Source: Novibacillus thermophilus
Lineage (GTDB): Bacteria; Bacillota; Bacilli; Thermoactinomycetales; Novibacillaceae
Assembly: GCF_002005165.1 (NCBI RefSeq)
Contig: NZ_CP019699.1
Coordinates: forward strand, 3,348,001-3,412,000
DNA length: 64,000 bases
Direction of reading: 5' to 3'
Of this stretch, positions 17,169 through 27,150 are shown piece after piece (within the stretch, counting starts at the first letter, position 1; every line of letters starts with the position of its first letter). The notes beneath the pieces are model-generated. The model was not told the DNA's origin and made no database searches. It worked only from the letters and a program-made list of their open reading frames with translations. Position numbers and translations under genes: made by a program.

Positions 17169-18935
17169 CTACCTCCCGTCTTTCGCTTTAAGCCAACCGT
17201 TCTCCCACGCCTCTCGATTCATGCGGCGGATATGTTTCAACGCGCGACTCTGTTCCCGGGAGGCTTCCTGCGCGATCCAAAATACGTGCCCACTCGGAAA
17301 CGAAGAAGATCGGCCACACCGGCCCGACATTTGGACGAGTGCCGCTTCGTCCCATATCGGGTGGTCCGCCTGCAGGATGGCGACGTGGGCATTGGAGACG
17401 GTCACCCCCCGTTCCAATACGGTCGTCGTCACCAAACAGTCGTACTCGCCGTCGCGAAAGTCTTGGACTTTCTTTTCCCGTTCGCGGTCACGGCTGGAAA
17501 CTCCTGCCGCACGCAGTTCCGGCGCGTGCGCGCTCAACCAGTGTAACACCGGGGTGACATGAGACAAACTGGGGACAAACAGATAGGCTTGACCACCTAC
17601 ACGCTGCACGTGAGCCAAAAATTGATCGAGAGCGGTTATCTGCCGCTTCTTTAGAACCTTCTCCCACAAGCGCCGCTCCAAGGTGATGTACGGCTCCGGA
17701 AGTGGGTGGCCGTGATGGCGTACCGGAATCGTGACTCCCGGCAATTTACCCTGTCGAAACGCCGTCTGCCAGCTCCGCGGCGGCGTCGCCGTCAGCCACA
17801 GCTGTTGGCCGGTTTCTTTTAGCGCGCGACGAACGCCCGCTTGCAGTGACTCATTGTGCCTGTAAGGAAACGCGTCTACCTCATCGACGACGATCAAGTC
17901 AAACGTCCGGTACCACCTGAGCAGCTGATGTGTCGTCGCGATCACCAACTCGCCGTCCAGCCACGTCTCGCCGCTCTCTCCGTGCAGCTTCACGATGCGG
18001 ACAGCGGGAAAAGCGTGTCGAAAGCGAGGCGTTAATTCGTTGACGACATCTTTGCGCGGAGTGGCGACGGCGACACGCCCCTGCCTGTTCAGCACGTGCG
18101 AAACCGCGGCAAACGTCATCTCCGTCTTCCCCGCCCCGGTCACCGCCCACAAGAGCAGTACCGGTTCCTTCCCGTCTCGGACAAACGCCAAGGCCCGCTC
18201 CGCCGCCCGCCTTTGGGCGGGAGTCAACGACATGGTCCCGGCCTGAGTCCCGTTTCGACTGGACGCCCTTTCCCTTCCAGCTGCTTCCTGTACAGTGTTC
18301 TCCTCCTCCCGTGCAGGCATGGGAATTTGCAACAGCGGCTCACAGGCACGGCTCCTTCCGAGCAACAAACATTCGTCACAGTAGTAACACGTGCCGCCGC
18401 ACCGGGCGCAAGCCGTTTGAACTAAGCGACTCCGACCTGCGTGACAGCGTTCACATCTCCAGTTCGCTTGTCCGCCTATCGTGCGAACCGCCGAACGGAG
18501 GAACACCTCCCCCTTCAGCACACCCACTTGCAGCACACGCAGTATCCTCTGCTGCGAAAGGTCATCCCCTTTCCAGCGGATTGCGAGGACTCGCCGTACC
18601 TCACTCAAGAGGAGTGATCGGCCGCCCAAGAGGGGACGCCATTCACGCCACAGCTCGGCACTCTTCTTTAAGCTCCCTCTCTCCATCGCTGCGCCTAATC
18701 CGACTGGCACGTTTTCTCCCCCGACTCCGCCTCTCGCAAAGCCCACGTGCATCCACCCTCTTTCCCGCCTTTTTCCTTTCTCCAAAGCCTCCCGCTCACA
18801 CATCGCCTGCGCCACGGATCTGTAACGCCATCCCTCCGTCACGTCGACCCCTTTCTCTCGCCAGTACGCCACGTCGGTTTCGAGCGCGAGACTGACACAC
18901 CACCGCCCTTCGACACGGTACAACCAGGCAGTCAT
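17169..18935 (-). CDS. comFA: Competence DNA helicase ComFA
   Basis: ComFA is a DEAD-box-like ATPase driving DNA import across the membrane during transformation. The 588-residue protein has a long N-terminal region, a four-cysteine zinc site (Cys161, Cys164, Cys176, Cys179) with further cysteines at 183, 186 and 189, Walker A AVTGAGKTE near 264-272, the DEVD box, an LTATPP motif III and the C-terminal helicase motif QMSGRCGRS. It is longer than the roughly 460-residue B. subtilis protein, mostly in the N-terminus. The ATG at 18935 has GGTGGAGG. It forms an operon with comFC. Confidence 0.95.
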   Translation of the reverse strand: MTAWLYRVEGRWCVSLALETDVAYWREKGVDVTEGWRYRSVAQAMCEREALEKGKRRERGWMHVGFARGGVGGENVPVGLGAAMERGSLKKSAELWREWRPLLGGRSLLLSEVRRVLAIRWKGDDLSQQRILRVLQVGVLKGEVFLRSAVRTIGGQANWRCERCHAGRSRLVQTACARCGGTCYYCDECLLLGRSRACEPLLQIPMPAREEENTVQEAAGRERASSRNGTQAGTMSLTPAQRRAAERALAFVRDGKEPVLLLWAVTGAGKTEMTFAAVSHVLNRQGRVAVATPRKDVVNELTPRFRHAFPAVRIVKLHGESGETWLDGELVIATTHQLLRWYRTFDLIVVDEVDAFPYRHNESLQAGVRRALKETGQQLWLTATPPRSWQTAFRQGKLPGVTIPVRHHGHPLPEPYITLERRLWEKVLKKRQITALDQFLAHVQRVGGQAYLFVPSLSHVTPVLHWLSAHAPELRAAGVSSRDREREKKVQDFRDGEYDCLVTTTVLERGVTVSNAHVAILQADHPIWDEAALVQMSGRCGRSSSFPSGHVFWIAQEASREQSRALKHIRRMNREAWENGWLKAKDGR

Positions 18936-19108
18936 CGCCCCGCCTCCACCTTTCGTCTTAATGCGTGCAGCAGGCCATTCTTCCTACATTTTATATTGAG
19001 ATCCTGTGAGAGGCGACCAACCGCTTTCTTCTTTTTGCTGCACTTTTTACAGCAAAATGTGCGATACCGCTTCCATTCGCGGGTTTTCAGGATTTTCCAA
19101 CACACGTG

Positions 19109-19137
19109 AAAAAAGACCTATCCTTGCCGATAGATCT
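19109..19137 (-). terminator. Terminator after the 140-residue membrane protein gene
   Basis: A GATCTATC/GATAGGTC stem (one G-U) with a short loop is followed by six T on the minus strand, 24 bases past the stop. Confidence 0.75.
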
Positions 19138-19160
19138 CGTGAAAAACGGGATGCTTCGAT

Positions 19161-19583
19161 TTATAGCAAATCTTGAACGACACTGCGAGCTCTGGCGTTA
19201 TCCAGTTGCCGCAAGTCGAGGACGGCTGGGCGCACCTCCTGCAAGCGCTCCGGAATGAGCTGGTCGGACGGGCACTCCCTGTCTGCAGCGTTAAAACGTC
19301 TCACTTCTATCCAGGAGAACCGGCGTTTAAGCCGTTGCAAAATAGCCAGTGTATCGTCTGTCGAGCCTAAATCAATGCACGTACACCTGCAGACCTCTCC
19401 GCGCACCCAGTTCCAAAACACGTACGAGCGCACCCACCACTCTATCGTCGCCTGACTGTCGGCGGAAATCACGACAAGGTGCTTTGTCCCCTTGCCTGAT
19501 CCGCTGCGGCGCAGAGACGCCCAGAGTCGCCAAACACTTCCCAACAACACAGTCAAAACGAGCACGCTGATCCACGGGAACAT
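19161..19583 (-). CDS. Membrane-anchored protein with glycosyltransferase-like motif
   Basis: I do not recognise a named family. The 140-residue protein has one N-terminal membrane segment (WISVLVLTVLLGSVW) and then a soluble domain. The segment CTCIDLGSTDDTLAILQRLKRRF resembles the GT2 nucleotide-binding motif (D-x-GSTDDT-x-I), but the rest of a GT2 domain is missing. It may be a reduced glycosyltransferase fold or a regulatory remnant. The ATG at 19583 has AGGAGGG. It is between comFA and degU with its own terminator; the same slot in B. subtilis holds an unrelated gene. Confidence 0.7.
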   Translation of the reverse strand: MFPWISVLVLTVLLGSVWRLWASLRRSGSGKGTKHLVVISADSQATIEWWVRSYVFWNWVRGEVCRCTCIDLGSTDDTLAILQRLKRRFSWIEVRRFNAADRECPSDQLIPERLQEVRPAVLDLRQLDNARARSVVQDLL

Positions 19584-19659
19584 GGTTCGACCCTCCTTTA
19601 TGCCATCCTATGCACAAAGGGGGGTACGAGTGCCTGGGACGGTCCGGAGCCTTTCGGGG

Positions 19660-20364
19660 TTATTTGACTTTAACCCAGCCGCTCTTAATGGCCGTGATGA
19701 CGGCTTGCGTCCGGTCTTGCACGTTCATTTTTTGCAGAACACTGCTCACGTGGTTTTTCACCGTCTTTTCACTGATGAACAAGTACTCGCCAATGGCCCG
19801 GTTGCTGCGCCCTTCAGCCATCAGCTTTAGTACCTCCATCTCCCGGCGAGTCAACAACCCTCGCCACCCTTCGTTCATGTTGGCAGAATGCAGGTCGTCT
19901 AGCACTCCTTCTTGCTCACTTAACCGCCGGAACTCTTCGATCAATTTGCCGGTCACTTTCGGATGGATGTATGCGTTTCCCGAAGCGACCATCCGCACGG
20001 CTTCAATCAAGTCCTCTGCTTCCATGTCTTTTAACAAATACCCGAACGCACCCAGTCGAAGGGTTTCAAACACGTACGCTTCATCGTCGTGAATCGAGAG
20101 GACGATGACGCGCGTGTTCGGACACGAATCCCGCAAACACTGGGTCGCTTCCACTCCGTTCACATTGGGCATATTGATGTCCATGAGGACGACGTCAGGT
20201 TGTAATTCGCGGCAGACTGCGGTTACTTCCTCCCCGTCCGAACACTCTGCCACCACTTCCATATCTTCCTCCAAATCGAGGATTCGTTTCACTCCCTCTC
20301 GAAACAACTGGTGGTCGTCCGCCAAAACGACTCTTGTTTTCTCTGCCTTTTCATTACCCAGCAT
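19660..20364 (-). CDS. degU: Response regulator DegU
   Basis: DegU controls exoenzymes, motility, competence and biofilm genes. The 234-residue protein has an N-terminal receiver with the acidic pair near Asp16-17 and phospho-acceptor Asp62 (VVLMDINMP), and a C-terminal LuxR-type helix-turn-helix ([22 protein letters not shown]). Its ATG overlaps the degS end by 11 bases, so the two are translationally coupled. Confidence 0.96.
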   Translation of the reverse strand: MLGNEKAEKTRVVLADDHQLFREGVKRILDLEEDMEVVAECSDGEEVTAVCRELQPDVVLMDINMPNVNGVEATQCLRDSCPNTRVIVLSIHDDEAYVFETLRLGAFGYLLKDMEAEDLIEAVRMVASGNAYIHPKVTGKLIEEFRRLSEQEGVLDDLHSANMNEGWRGLLTRREMEVLKLMAEGRSNRAIGEYLFISEKTVKNHVSSVLQKMNVQDRTQAVITAIKSGWVKVK

Positions 20365-21517
20365 GATGTTTCCCCCCGTCCATCGGAATGTTAAATTTCA
20401 CATGTGTGCCCGCTCCAAGGGATGTGCGGATCTCCATCTTTCCTTCTAACATCTCGACGCGTTCCCTCATGCCGATTAAACCGAACTGATTTTCGCTCTG
20501 TTCTTCCGGTGGATATTCAAAACCGACACCGTCGTCCCGAATGCTGACCGTGACGCCCCGCGGCTGAAATTCGAGGCGAACCACCACTTCAGACGCCTTG
20601 GCGTGCTTCCCCACATTGCTCAACGCTTCCTGGATCAGCCGGAACAAAGCCACCTCCATCGGAGGGGCGAGACGCTTTTCTTTTCCTAGAACAATTAACT
20701 CATACATGACCCTGTACCTTTGTTTAAAATTTTCTAAGTATTTGCGCAGCGTCGGTAACAATCCGAGATCATCCAGCACCATCGGGCGTAAGTCAAAAAT
20801 AATTTTACGCACTTCCGACAAACTGGAACGCACGGTTTCCTTTAAATCATGCAGTTCACGGCGCGCCTGTTCCACATCTTTCTGCAGCAGCCGCTCTGCA
20901 ATTTCAGAAAGCATGACGACGTGCGCCATCATTTGCGCGGGGCCGTCGTGAATTTCCCGGGCCACCCGCTTGCGCTCCTCCTCTTGCGCCTGTATAATTT
21001 TTAAACCGATCATCTGCCGGTGCTGCGCCTTCTCCAATTCTGCACCTAACTGATTTAAGTCTCCCGTCAGAAAATCTAGCACGACCCCGACTTGCGCGGC
21101 CAGACTGTCGGCTCGTTCAATCGTTTTCGCAATGTTCTTCAGCCTTTGTTGCAGCTCGTTGCGCTGGTTGCGCAAATTCGCTTCCCGCTCACGCGCCACA
21201 AACAAATTCAGCTGTTTCTCATTTGCGCTTTCATACGCTTTACGTATATCTTCTTCCGTGTATGTATTGAAATAGCGGCTCACTTCCGCCAAACGTTGGC
21301 GGGATATGCGATACTGCACCTCCAACCTGTCCACTTCGCGAATGACGTGCCTCACTTCTGCTTCCACTTGCTGAAGTTTCTGATAAAGGGCTTCTTCTTC
21401 TTTACGAGCCATTTCGGCTATTTCAAAAATTTGAGACTTGCTCCGCTCCACAGCCTCAACTGTATTTTCAATCACTTTGTCTAAAAGAGCAATATCGATT
21501 TTCCGGCTATTTCGCAC
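20354..21517 (-). CDS. degS: Sensor histidine kinase DegS
   Basis: DegS is the cytoplasmic, non-membrane kinase of DegU. The 387-residue protein has an N-terminal coiled-coil sensor domain, the HisKA_3 box [13 protein letters not shown] with the phospho-His, and an ATPase domain ([17 protein letters not shown]). The GTG at 21517 has AAAGGGG eight bases upstream; a TTG ten codons earlier is in the open frame but lacks one. There are no membrane segments, as expected. Confidence 0.95.
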   Translation of the reverse strand: MRNSRKIDIALLDKVIENTVEAVERSKSQIFEIAEMARKEEEALYQKLQQVEAEVRHVIREVDRLEVQYRISRQRLAEVSRYFNTYTEEDIRKAYESANEKQLNLFVAREREANLRNQRNELQQRLKNIAKTIERADSLAAQVGVVLDFLTGDLNQLGAELEKAQHRQMIGLKIIQAQEEERKRVAREIHDGPAQMMAHVVMLSEIAERLLQKDVEQARRELHDLKETVRSSLSEVRKIIFDLRPMVLDDLGLLPTLRKYLENFKQRYRVMYELIVLGKEKRLAPPMEVALFRLIQEALSNVGKHAKASEVVVRLEFQPRGVTVSIRDDGVGFEYPPEEQSENQFGLIGMRERVEMLEGKMEIRTSLGAGTHVKFNIPMDGGKHHAG

Positions 21518-21703
21518 ATTTTTCACCCCTTTAGACAACAACTGCAACGAATTTACTAAATTTTTCGCAATACTGTTCTTTTCCAGCGATTTGTTTTACA
21601 GGATTAGTACTTTTGGACAGTGCGAATATATCTATTTTAGCCGATGTCCAAATCGTTGGCTATCGACCTCTTGGATTAGGCCTAAAGACCTATTTTGGAG
21701 CCA

Positions 21704-21731
21704 AAAGAAAATCCCCGCCTGGCCTCGGGGA
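21704..21731 (-). terminator. Terminator after the O-antigen-ligase-like gene
   Basis: A TCCCCG/CGGGGA stem with an eight-base loop is followed by TTTTCTTTTGG on the minus strand, immediately past the stop at 21732. Confidence 0.75.
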
Positions 21732-23000
21732 CTAATGAACGGCACGCGGAGAGTGGGATAGCTTCCGCTTTTCTATTTTCGGTTGCTTCAAAGGCGCGAG
21801 CTGCATCCAGCGGATGTGAATAAAGCCGAGGGAGAGAAGGAACAGCCACCCCGTCTGAGGGACGAGAATCGTGTAGTCGGCCAGACCCTGGCCGAGAAAG
21901 GCCATGACGAGAGACATGAGCACAATGGCCAACTCTTTCTCGCGACGGCTGTTTGCCCAGTGAATCCACTGTACTCCCCGGATGAGGCCGGTCACGAGCA
22001 ACAGCGTGAACAGTGTAAACCCGATCAGCCCAAAGTCGACGGCGATGCCAATCCACAAGTTGTGGGCGTGATACTCGTACTGTCCGAAATACTCCATGAA
22101 CACTTCGCCGAAGTGAAGCGGCAGCACTCCGAACAACCAGTTGTCGTAAAAGATGTCCAGCGACCGCTCCCATATTTGCAACCGCAAAAACAGGTCTGTG
22201 TCAAAACTCGCTTCCCTCGGAAGCCACTCTTTACCCAAGAGCAACAGTAAGCCCGGTAAGGCGATGAGCAGCAACACGTGTGAAAAGTGAAAACTCTTGA
22301 GCCAGTGTTTGAAGAAAGAGCCGTACAAAAACCAGAGCTGGACGGCCATCCCTGCGCCGAGAGCAATCCAGGCCATGCGCGTTCCCGTGAGATCGAATCC
22401 GAGCGCGTACACGGCGAAAATCCCCGCCCAAAACAGCCGCTGCTTCAACGAACGGCCCGCTGCTACGATCTTGTAGAAACAGACGAGGGCCAAGCAGACC
22501 AACAGTCCCGCTGCCAGGTTGGCGTTGCCAGACGTTCCCGTACTGCGGATAGATTCTGTCGGCTTCCACGACTCCAAGCCAAAGAAGTAAGCGAGGGACG
22601 AAGGCAAAAAGTCGAAGCCGCCCAGGCGGTCTATGAGCATCACGGCTACGATGCCGGTTCCGGTCACAGCCGTCAACGTCAGCCCAGTCCGAAAGTGGGC
22701 CACCGTCAAACTTTTCTTCATCCAGCTGTAAACTACCACGTAAACGGTGAGAAAGAGGATGGCGACAAACCCCCACGGCGTTTGGTGAACGAGTGTCGCC
22801 ACTAATGCCACTGAAGCGAGCCCGAGCAGTGTGACAGTGACGAGATCCCCTTCCAGCAACTGCCACCTGTACTTTCCCCAAGCCCACAAGGCGATGAACC
22901 CGAGCCACACGCCGGGCAAAACCGGTGAAAGGACGGTACACACTAATAAAGCAGCAAACAAAGGGTTCTGCCATACACCCTCAGCACGAATGTGAGTCAC
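21732..23000 (-). CDS. O-antigen ligase / polymerase family membrane protein
   Basis: The 422-residue protein has about eleven hydrophobic segments and the Wzy_C-type periplasmic loop region (RLQIWERSLDIFYDNWLFGVLP ... YEYHAHNLWI). Proteins of this family either polymerise or ligate lipid-linked glycans outside the membrane. Which glycan it acts on cannot be told; the surface-glycan cluster to the right is a plausible partner. The GTG at 23000 with GGGGG seven bases upstream was chosen over a GTG at 23057 that lacks a ribosome site. It lies downstream of metK. Confidence 0.85.
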   Translation of the reverse strand: MTHIRAEGVWQNPLFAALLVCTVLSPVLPGVWLGFIALWAWGKYRWQLLEGDLVTVTLLGLASVALVATLVHQTPWGFVAILFLTVYVVVYSWMKKSLTVAHFRTGLTLTAVTGTGIVAVMLIDRLGGFDFLPSSLAYFFGLESWKPTESIRSTGTSGNANLAAGLLVCLALVCFYKIVAAGRSLKQRLFWAGIFAVYALGFDLTGTRMAWIALGAGMAVQLWFLYGSFFKHWLKSFHFSHVLLLIALPGLLLLLGKEWLPREASFDTDLFLRLQIWERSLDIFYDNWLFGVLPLHFGEVFMEYFGQYEYHAHNLWIGIAVDFGLIGFTLFTLLLVTGLIRGVQWIHWANSRREKELAIVLMSLVMAFLGQGLADYTILVPQTGWLFLLSLGFIHIRWMQLAPLKQPKIEKRKLSHSPRAVH

Positions 23001-23063
23001 GATGAATCCCCCATATAAGTATCTTTCTGTTTTTTTTTTGTTATCTGTCTTTGTCACGAGATG

Positions 23064-24274
23064 TCAAACGATTGCCTCAGCCTGCTTGCGCAACAATTCC
23101 GCTTTGTCCGTACGTTCCCACGGCAGGTCGAGATCCATTCGTCCGAAGTGGCCGTAGGTCGCTGTTTGCCGGTAAATCGGCCGTTTCAAATCGAGCATCT
23201 GGATAATGCCTGACGGTCGTAAGTCAAAATTTTGTCGTATGAGGCGTACGAGCACCCGTTCGCTCACCTTTCCCGTTTCAAACGTGTCCACACTGATGGA
23301 TACGGGTTGGGAGACCCCGATGGCATAGGCCAGCTGAACTTCACACCTGTCGGCCAGGCCGGCAGCCACGACGTTTTTCGCGACGTAGCGCGCAGCGTAA
23401 GCAGCCGAACGGTCCACCTTCGTCGGATCTTTCCCGGAGAAAGCACCCCCTCCGTGTCGGGCGTATCCGCCGTACGTGTCGACGATAATTTTACGTCCCG
23501 TCAAACCGGCGTCTCCTTGTGGCCCGCCGATGACGAACCGCCCCGTCGGATTGATAAAGTACTTCGTTTCACTGTCGAGCCACACACTGGGCACGACAGG
23601 TTCGATGACGTCGCGACGTATGTCTTGTCGAATTTGTTCCAGCGATACCTCTTCGGCGTGTTGAGCGGAAACGACGACGGTATCTACCCGCACCGGACGA
23701 TCCCCGTCGTATTCGACGGTCACTTGCGTTTTGCCGTCGGGTCGCAAGTAAGGGAGCGTTCCGTCTCGGCGCACTTCAGACAACCGACGGGCCAGTTTGT
23801 GGGCTAACGAGATAGGCAGCGGCATCAGTTCCTCCGTTTCATTACAGGCGTATCCGAACATCAAGCCCTGGTCCCCTGCCCCAAGTTGTCGTCTGTCTGC
23901 CGATTTTCTCCCTTTTCCCGATCTTCGTAAGCGACGTTGACGCCGGCTGCAATTTCTGGGGACTGTTCGTCAATGGAGGTCAGCACTGCACACGTATCGG
24001 CGTCAAACCCGTACTTTGCCCTCGTATAACCGATCTCCTTAATCGTCTGCCGCACAATTTTCGGTATGTCCACATAACACGTCGTCGTAATCTCTCCAGC
24101 AACGAGGACGAGCCCAGTCGTCACGGACGTCTCACACGCGACACGGGCATTCGGATCTTGAGTTAAAATCGCATCCAAAACAGCGTCTGATATTTGGTCG
24201 CAAATTTTGTCAGGGTGCCCTTCCGTTACCGATTCAGATGAAAACAAGCGCCGTCCTTCAGTTAATACCATCAT
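23064..24274 (-). CDS. metK: S-adenosylmethionine synthetase (frame broken by one base)
   Basis: MetK makes S-adenosylmethionine from ATP and methionine. Two adjoining frames give the halves: residues up to TDDNLG from an ATG at 24274 (strong GGAGG), and the remainder from MFGYACNE to a stop at 23064. Adding one G to the GGGG run (plus-strand C at 23879-23882) restores the conserved [12 protein letters not shown] motif and a normal protein of about 400 residues. Other motifs, such as the N-terminal [13 protein letters not shown] and [18 protein letters not shown], are intact. Since metK is essential in most bacteria, this is very probably a sequence error. Confidence 0.93.
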
Positions 24275-24332
24275 GAATTCCTCCGTGTTAGAGCCTATCT
24301 GTTTCGTTCGACGGCATTTCAATGATATGCTT

Positions 24333-24361
24333 ATGTTAGCGAACTTACACGCACCTGTCAA
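24333..24361 (-). promoter_or_regulatory. Sigma-A promoter of metK with overlapping palindrome
   Basis: TTGACA (24356-24361), 17-base spacer, TAACAT (24333-24338) on the minus strand. A perfect 14-bp palindrome CTGTCAATTGACAG covers 24355-24368, overlapping the -35, and could be a repressor site. No S-box riboswitch is seen between the promoter and metK, unlike B. subtilis metK. Confidence 0.65.
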
Positions 24362-24377
24362 TTGACAGCTTCTGCAC

Positions 24378-26807
24378 CTATTCCAAAAAATAGGTGATCG
24401 TATACGGAGTGGCTTGTTCTCCGGACAGGCGTCGAACGCGGATGTAGTACCGCCCTTCCGGCAGTGTCTCCGTCCAGCTGAGGGATTTGTCGCCAGGGGC
24501 GATCTCGCGACGCTCTAGTGCCATCCTCTCCTCGTCGTACACGGTGACTTCCGCCCGAACCGCCTCTTCCAGACCGTCGATGCGCACTGTCACGTCCGAT
24601 TCCCGTGGCACGGTCAACTGGTACCAGTCGTAGTCTGCAGCACTGTGAAGGGAAGATTCAACCGGAGTCGACGGATGGGACAAATGCCGCGCCTGATCGG
24701 ATCGGTCGTTCGGCTCGCTGACGTCGTTGACGAGGGGCTCGTAATGGACGGCCAAATCGTACTTGCCCACGGTGGGGTGCATGTTCAGATCGCTGACGCG
24801 AACGTAGTAAATCCCGCCGGCTTCGGCCCGGATTTGCAACTGTTCCCTTCCGGTAGGCCCGTTTTCGTCGACGAGTACGCCACTGCCCCCCAGTTGCTGT
24901 ACGAACAGAACGAGATCGGTGCGCGGCGAAGCAGCTGACACGTCCACGTACAAATTGCCGCCCTCTGGTGTCCTGAGGCGGTACCAATCATCGTCCCCTT
25001 CTGTATGAAACGTCCCTTCGACGAGCGTTGCCTCATCCAGGTCTAACTCGTGTGCATGCCACTGCTGGTCGTTGTCCTCGTACAGATCCGGAGACATGAG
25101 CACCTCCGTCTCCAGCGCGTAGGCGAGGAATCGGGAAGGCTCACTCTCGTGAAAACGGACGTTCACATACGTCTCACCCGGTCTCAACGTCAGCAGTACC
25201 TCGTCTGAACGCTCCAGCGTATACGTGACGAACGTTTCCTTCCCCGGCTGTTTGATGCGCACCTCGACACCGCTTTCTAACGAACGGGGCATCTCCAGCC
25301 GCACTTTTACGTGAAAATCGAGAGCGTCACTCAAATTCGGAACGTCAAACACAAACCAGTCTTCATCGTCGGGACGATTCAGTACCGCTTCGGCTCTGGC
25401 ATTAATCGAAACGCGTGCCGCCGTGTCCTGCGTTTCATTTTCTTCATAAATGTCGGGCTGAGGCGCTTCCGTCAACGCGCGAAAGGCGTTCACCCGTCCA
25501 TAACCCGTCTGTTCGTTCCACCCGTGGACATCCGTGTCTGCCGTTTGGCGCAGTAAATTGCGCACTTGAGCCGGTGACATGGTGGGGTGCTGTTGCATCA
25601 CCATCGCTGCCACAGCTGTCACTTGTGGCGTTGAAAAGGAGTTCCCGTCTACAAGGCGGAACCGTTCTCCGTCCCGATTGCCCGTCGTCCAAATGTGTTC
25701 GTCCGGTGCCACCAGATCGAGGCCTGTCCCGTGATTGGAGTAGACGTCAAACACCCCGTCGGCCGTCACGCCTCCAACGGCGAGCACAGTGGGGAAAGCG
25801 GCAGGATAAAAGATCGGTTCATTGGTCGCCCCCTGTCGGTTTCCGGCAGCCGCCACGACTAGCACTCCGGACTCCTCTGCATACTCTACGGCATCCCGCG
25901 CGTTTTTTGAATACGCCCAGTCGCCGAGGGAGAGGGATATAATGTCTGCCCCTCGATTTACTGCCATACGGATCGCCTCTGACATGTCAAAGTCGGACCC
26001 GCCTTTCTTCTCACCGTCGTGGTACCCCATCACTTTGATCGGCATAATTTTGGCTGTCGTCTCTGTCGATTCGACCGGATTTTCTCCATCGACCAACCCC
26101 AACATTTGCAACAAGACCCCGACGACCCCCGTGCCATGGCCGACTGCTCCGAGCCGTTCTTCGTAGTCGTTGTAGACGCCGCTCTCTGCATACATCGCGT
26201 CAATTTCTTCGGCTGTCTTTCCTCGCTCCTCTGGCCTTTGGATGTCCTCTACCGTAATATCTTCCGCCCCCTCGCCAGGGTAAGCGATATTCATCGGGTT
26301 GACGATGTGCGGGGCAATGAGCGGATGGTCCAAATCCACTCCCGTGTCGATGACGGCGATGACCACTTCTTTCTTCGGTTTCCACACGTCCCACGCTTCG
26401 ACAGCGGACGTCTGTCGCAAAAAATAATCGGGAGAAGGCTCCTTCGCCGCTGCTGAAGGAGCCTCCCCTCGTTCATCTACCGTTTCGTTGTTTAATTTAT
26501 ACTGGAAATTCGGTTGAATATACTCCACTTGATCGTGGAGCAGCCATTCGGCCCGCCACTTTTCTTGATCGACATCCTCGTGAACCTTTACCAGCATCGT
26601 TTGATCTTCATCATTCTTGCGCAACACATCTACCGTTTCCAGAAAAGCCGGATCAGGCTCGCCGTTCCATTTGACGACCCACTCGCGCGTTTCTGTCGGC
26701 TTCTCTGCCGGCTCCTGTCCCACCTGATCCGGTTCGCCTAAACTGCAAGCGTTCAGTATAAAAATGAAGAGCATCATGCCAGCGGTCCGGATGCACTGTT
26801 TCACCAT
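24378..26807 (-). CDS. Lipoprotein subtilisin-like serine protease with PPC repeats
   Basis: The 809-residue protein starts with a lipoprotein signal (lipobox LNAC, Cys21), so it is probably anchored outside the membrane. A fervidolysin-like propeptide (about 45-110) is followed by an S8 domain with the triad Asp154 (VIDTGVD), His224 (GHGTGVVG) and Ser390 (GNSFSTPQV), and oxyanion Asn323. Three tandem C-terminal regions resemble pre-peptidase C-terminal (PPC) beta domains (repeated DWY-LxVP and YYIRV motifs, about 455-809). The ATG at 26807 has AGGAGG. The substrate is unknown. It is upstream of metK on the same strand but metK has its own promoter. Confidence 0.9.
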   Translation of the reverse strand: MVKQCIRTAGMMLFIFILNACSLGEPDQVGQEPAEKPTETREWVVKWNGEPDPAFLETVDVLRKNDEDQTMLVKVHEDVDQEKWRAEWLLHDQVEYIQPNFQYKLNNETVDERGEAPSAAAKEPSPDYFLRQTSAVEAWDVWKPKKEVVIAVIDTGVDLDHPLIAPHIVNPMNIAYPGEGAEDITVEDIQRPEERGKTAEEIDAMYAESGVYNDYEERLGAVGHGTGVVGVLLQMLGLVDGENPVESTETTAKIMPIKVMGYHDGEKKGGSDFDMSEAIRMAVNRGADIISLSLGDWAYSKNARDAVEYAEESGVLVVAAAGNRQGATNEPIFYPAAFPTVLAVGGVTADGVFDVYSNHGTGLDLVAPDEHIWTTGNRDGERFRLVDGNSFSTPQVTAVAAMVMQQHPTMSPAQVRNLLRQTADTDVHGWNEQTGYGRVNAFRALTEAPQPDIYEENETQDTAARVSINARAEAVLNRPDDEDWFVFDVPNLSDALDFHVKVRLEMPRSLESGVEVRIKQPGKETFVTYTLERSDEVLLTLRPGETYVNVRFHESEPSRFLAYALETEVLMSPDLYEDNDQQWHAHELDLDEATLVEGTFHTEGDDDWYRLRTPEGGNLYVDVSAASPRTDLVLFVQQLGGSGVLVDENGPTGREQLQIRAEAGGIYYVRVSDLNMHPTVGKYDLAVHYEPLVNDVSEPNDRSDQARHLSHPSTPVESSLHSAADYDWYQLTVPRESDVTVRIDGLEEAVRAEVTVYDEERMALERREIAPGDKSLSWTETLPEGRYYIRVRRLSGEQATPYTITYFLE

Positions 26808-27150
26808 AGCCCCGAGCCTCCTGTAAGACTTACACACAGTGTACCACGTGCGTCCATTTTTTGGCGAGTCGAAAAGCCTCTTCGACAGGTGCGGGCCCGG
26901 AAGGAAAGCACCCATCTACATGACTCCGCCGCAACGATTCACTGCGCGAAGGCGGTAAAAATATGTTAAGACAATTCTCAAGGGGAGCGCGCCTCCTTGC
27001 TGAAATAATGACAGCAAAAGCCCACCCCCCATCTTGATGTGAAACCTTTGCCCCACAAAGGGCGTCTAATTCCACGAACCATCTTTAAAACGTACCGCTC
27101 CAACACATACTACCCGTTAAACGCAGTTTCACGATTGGAGAGAGTGTGCC
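26808..27150. other. Intergenic region between divergent protease and LCP genes
   Basis: These 343 bases should hold the promoters of the minus-strand protease and the plus-strand LCP gene. I see a GGAGAG ribosome site just before 27151 but no confident promoter, hairpin or small gene. Confidence 0.5.

Noticed and set aside
23064-24274. metK as a true pseudogene
   Set aside because: Both halves are fully conserved and one added G restores the catalytic motif; the same type of break occurs in four other genes, so a sequence error is more likely.
24275-24377. SAM (S-box) riboswitch before metK
   Set aside because: The leader is short and lacks the conserved S-box core and a terminator hairpin; a plain promoter explains it.
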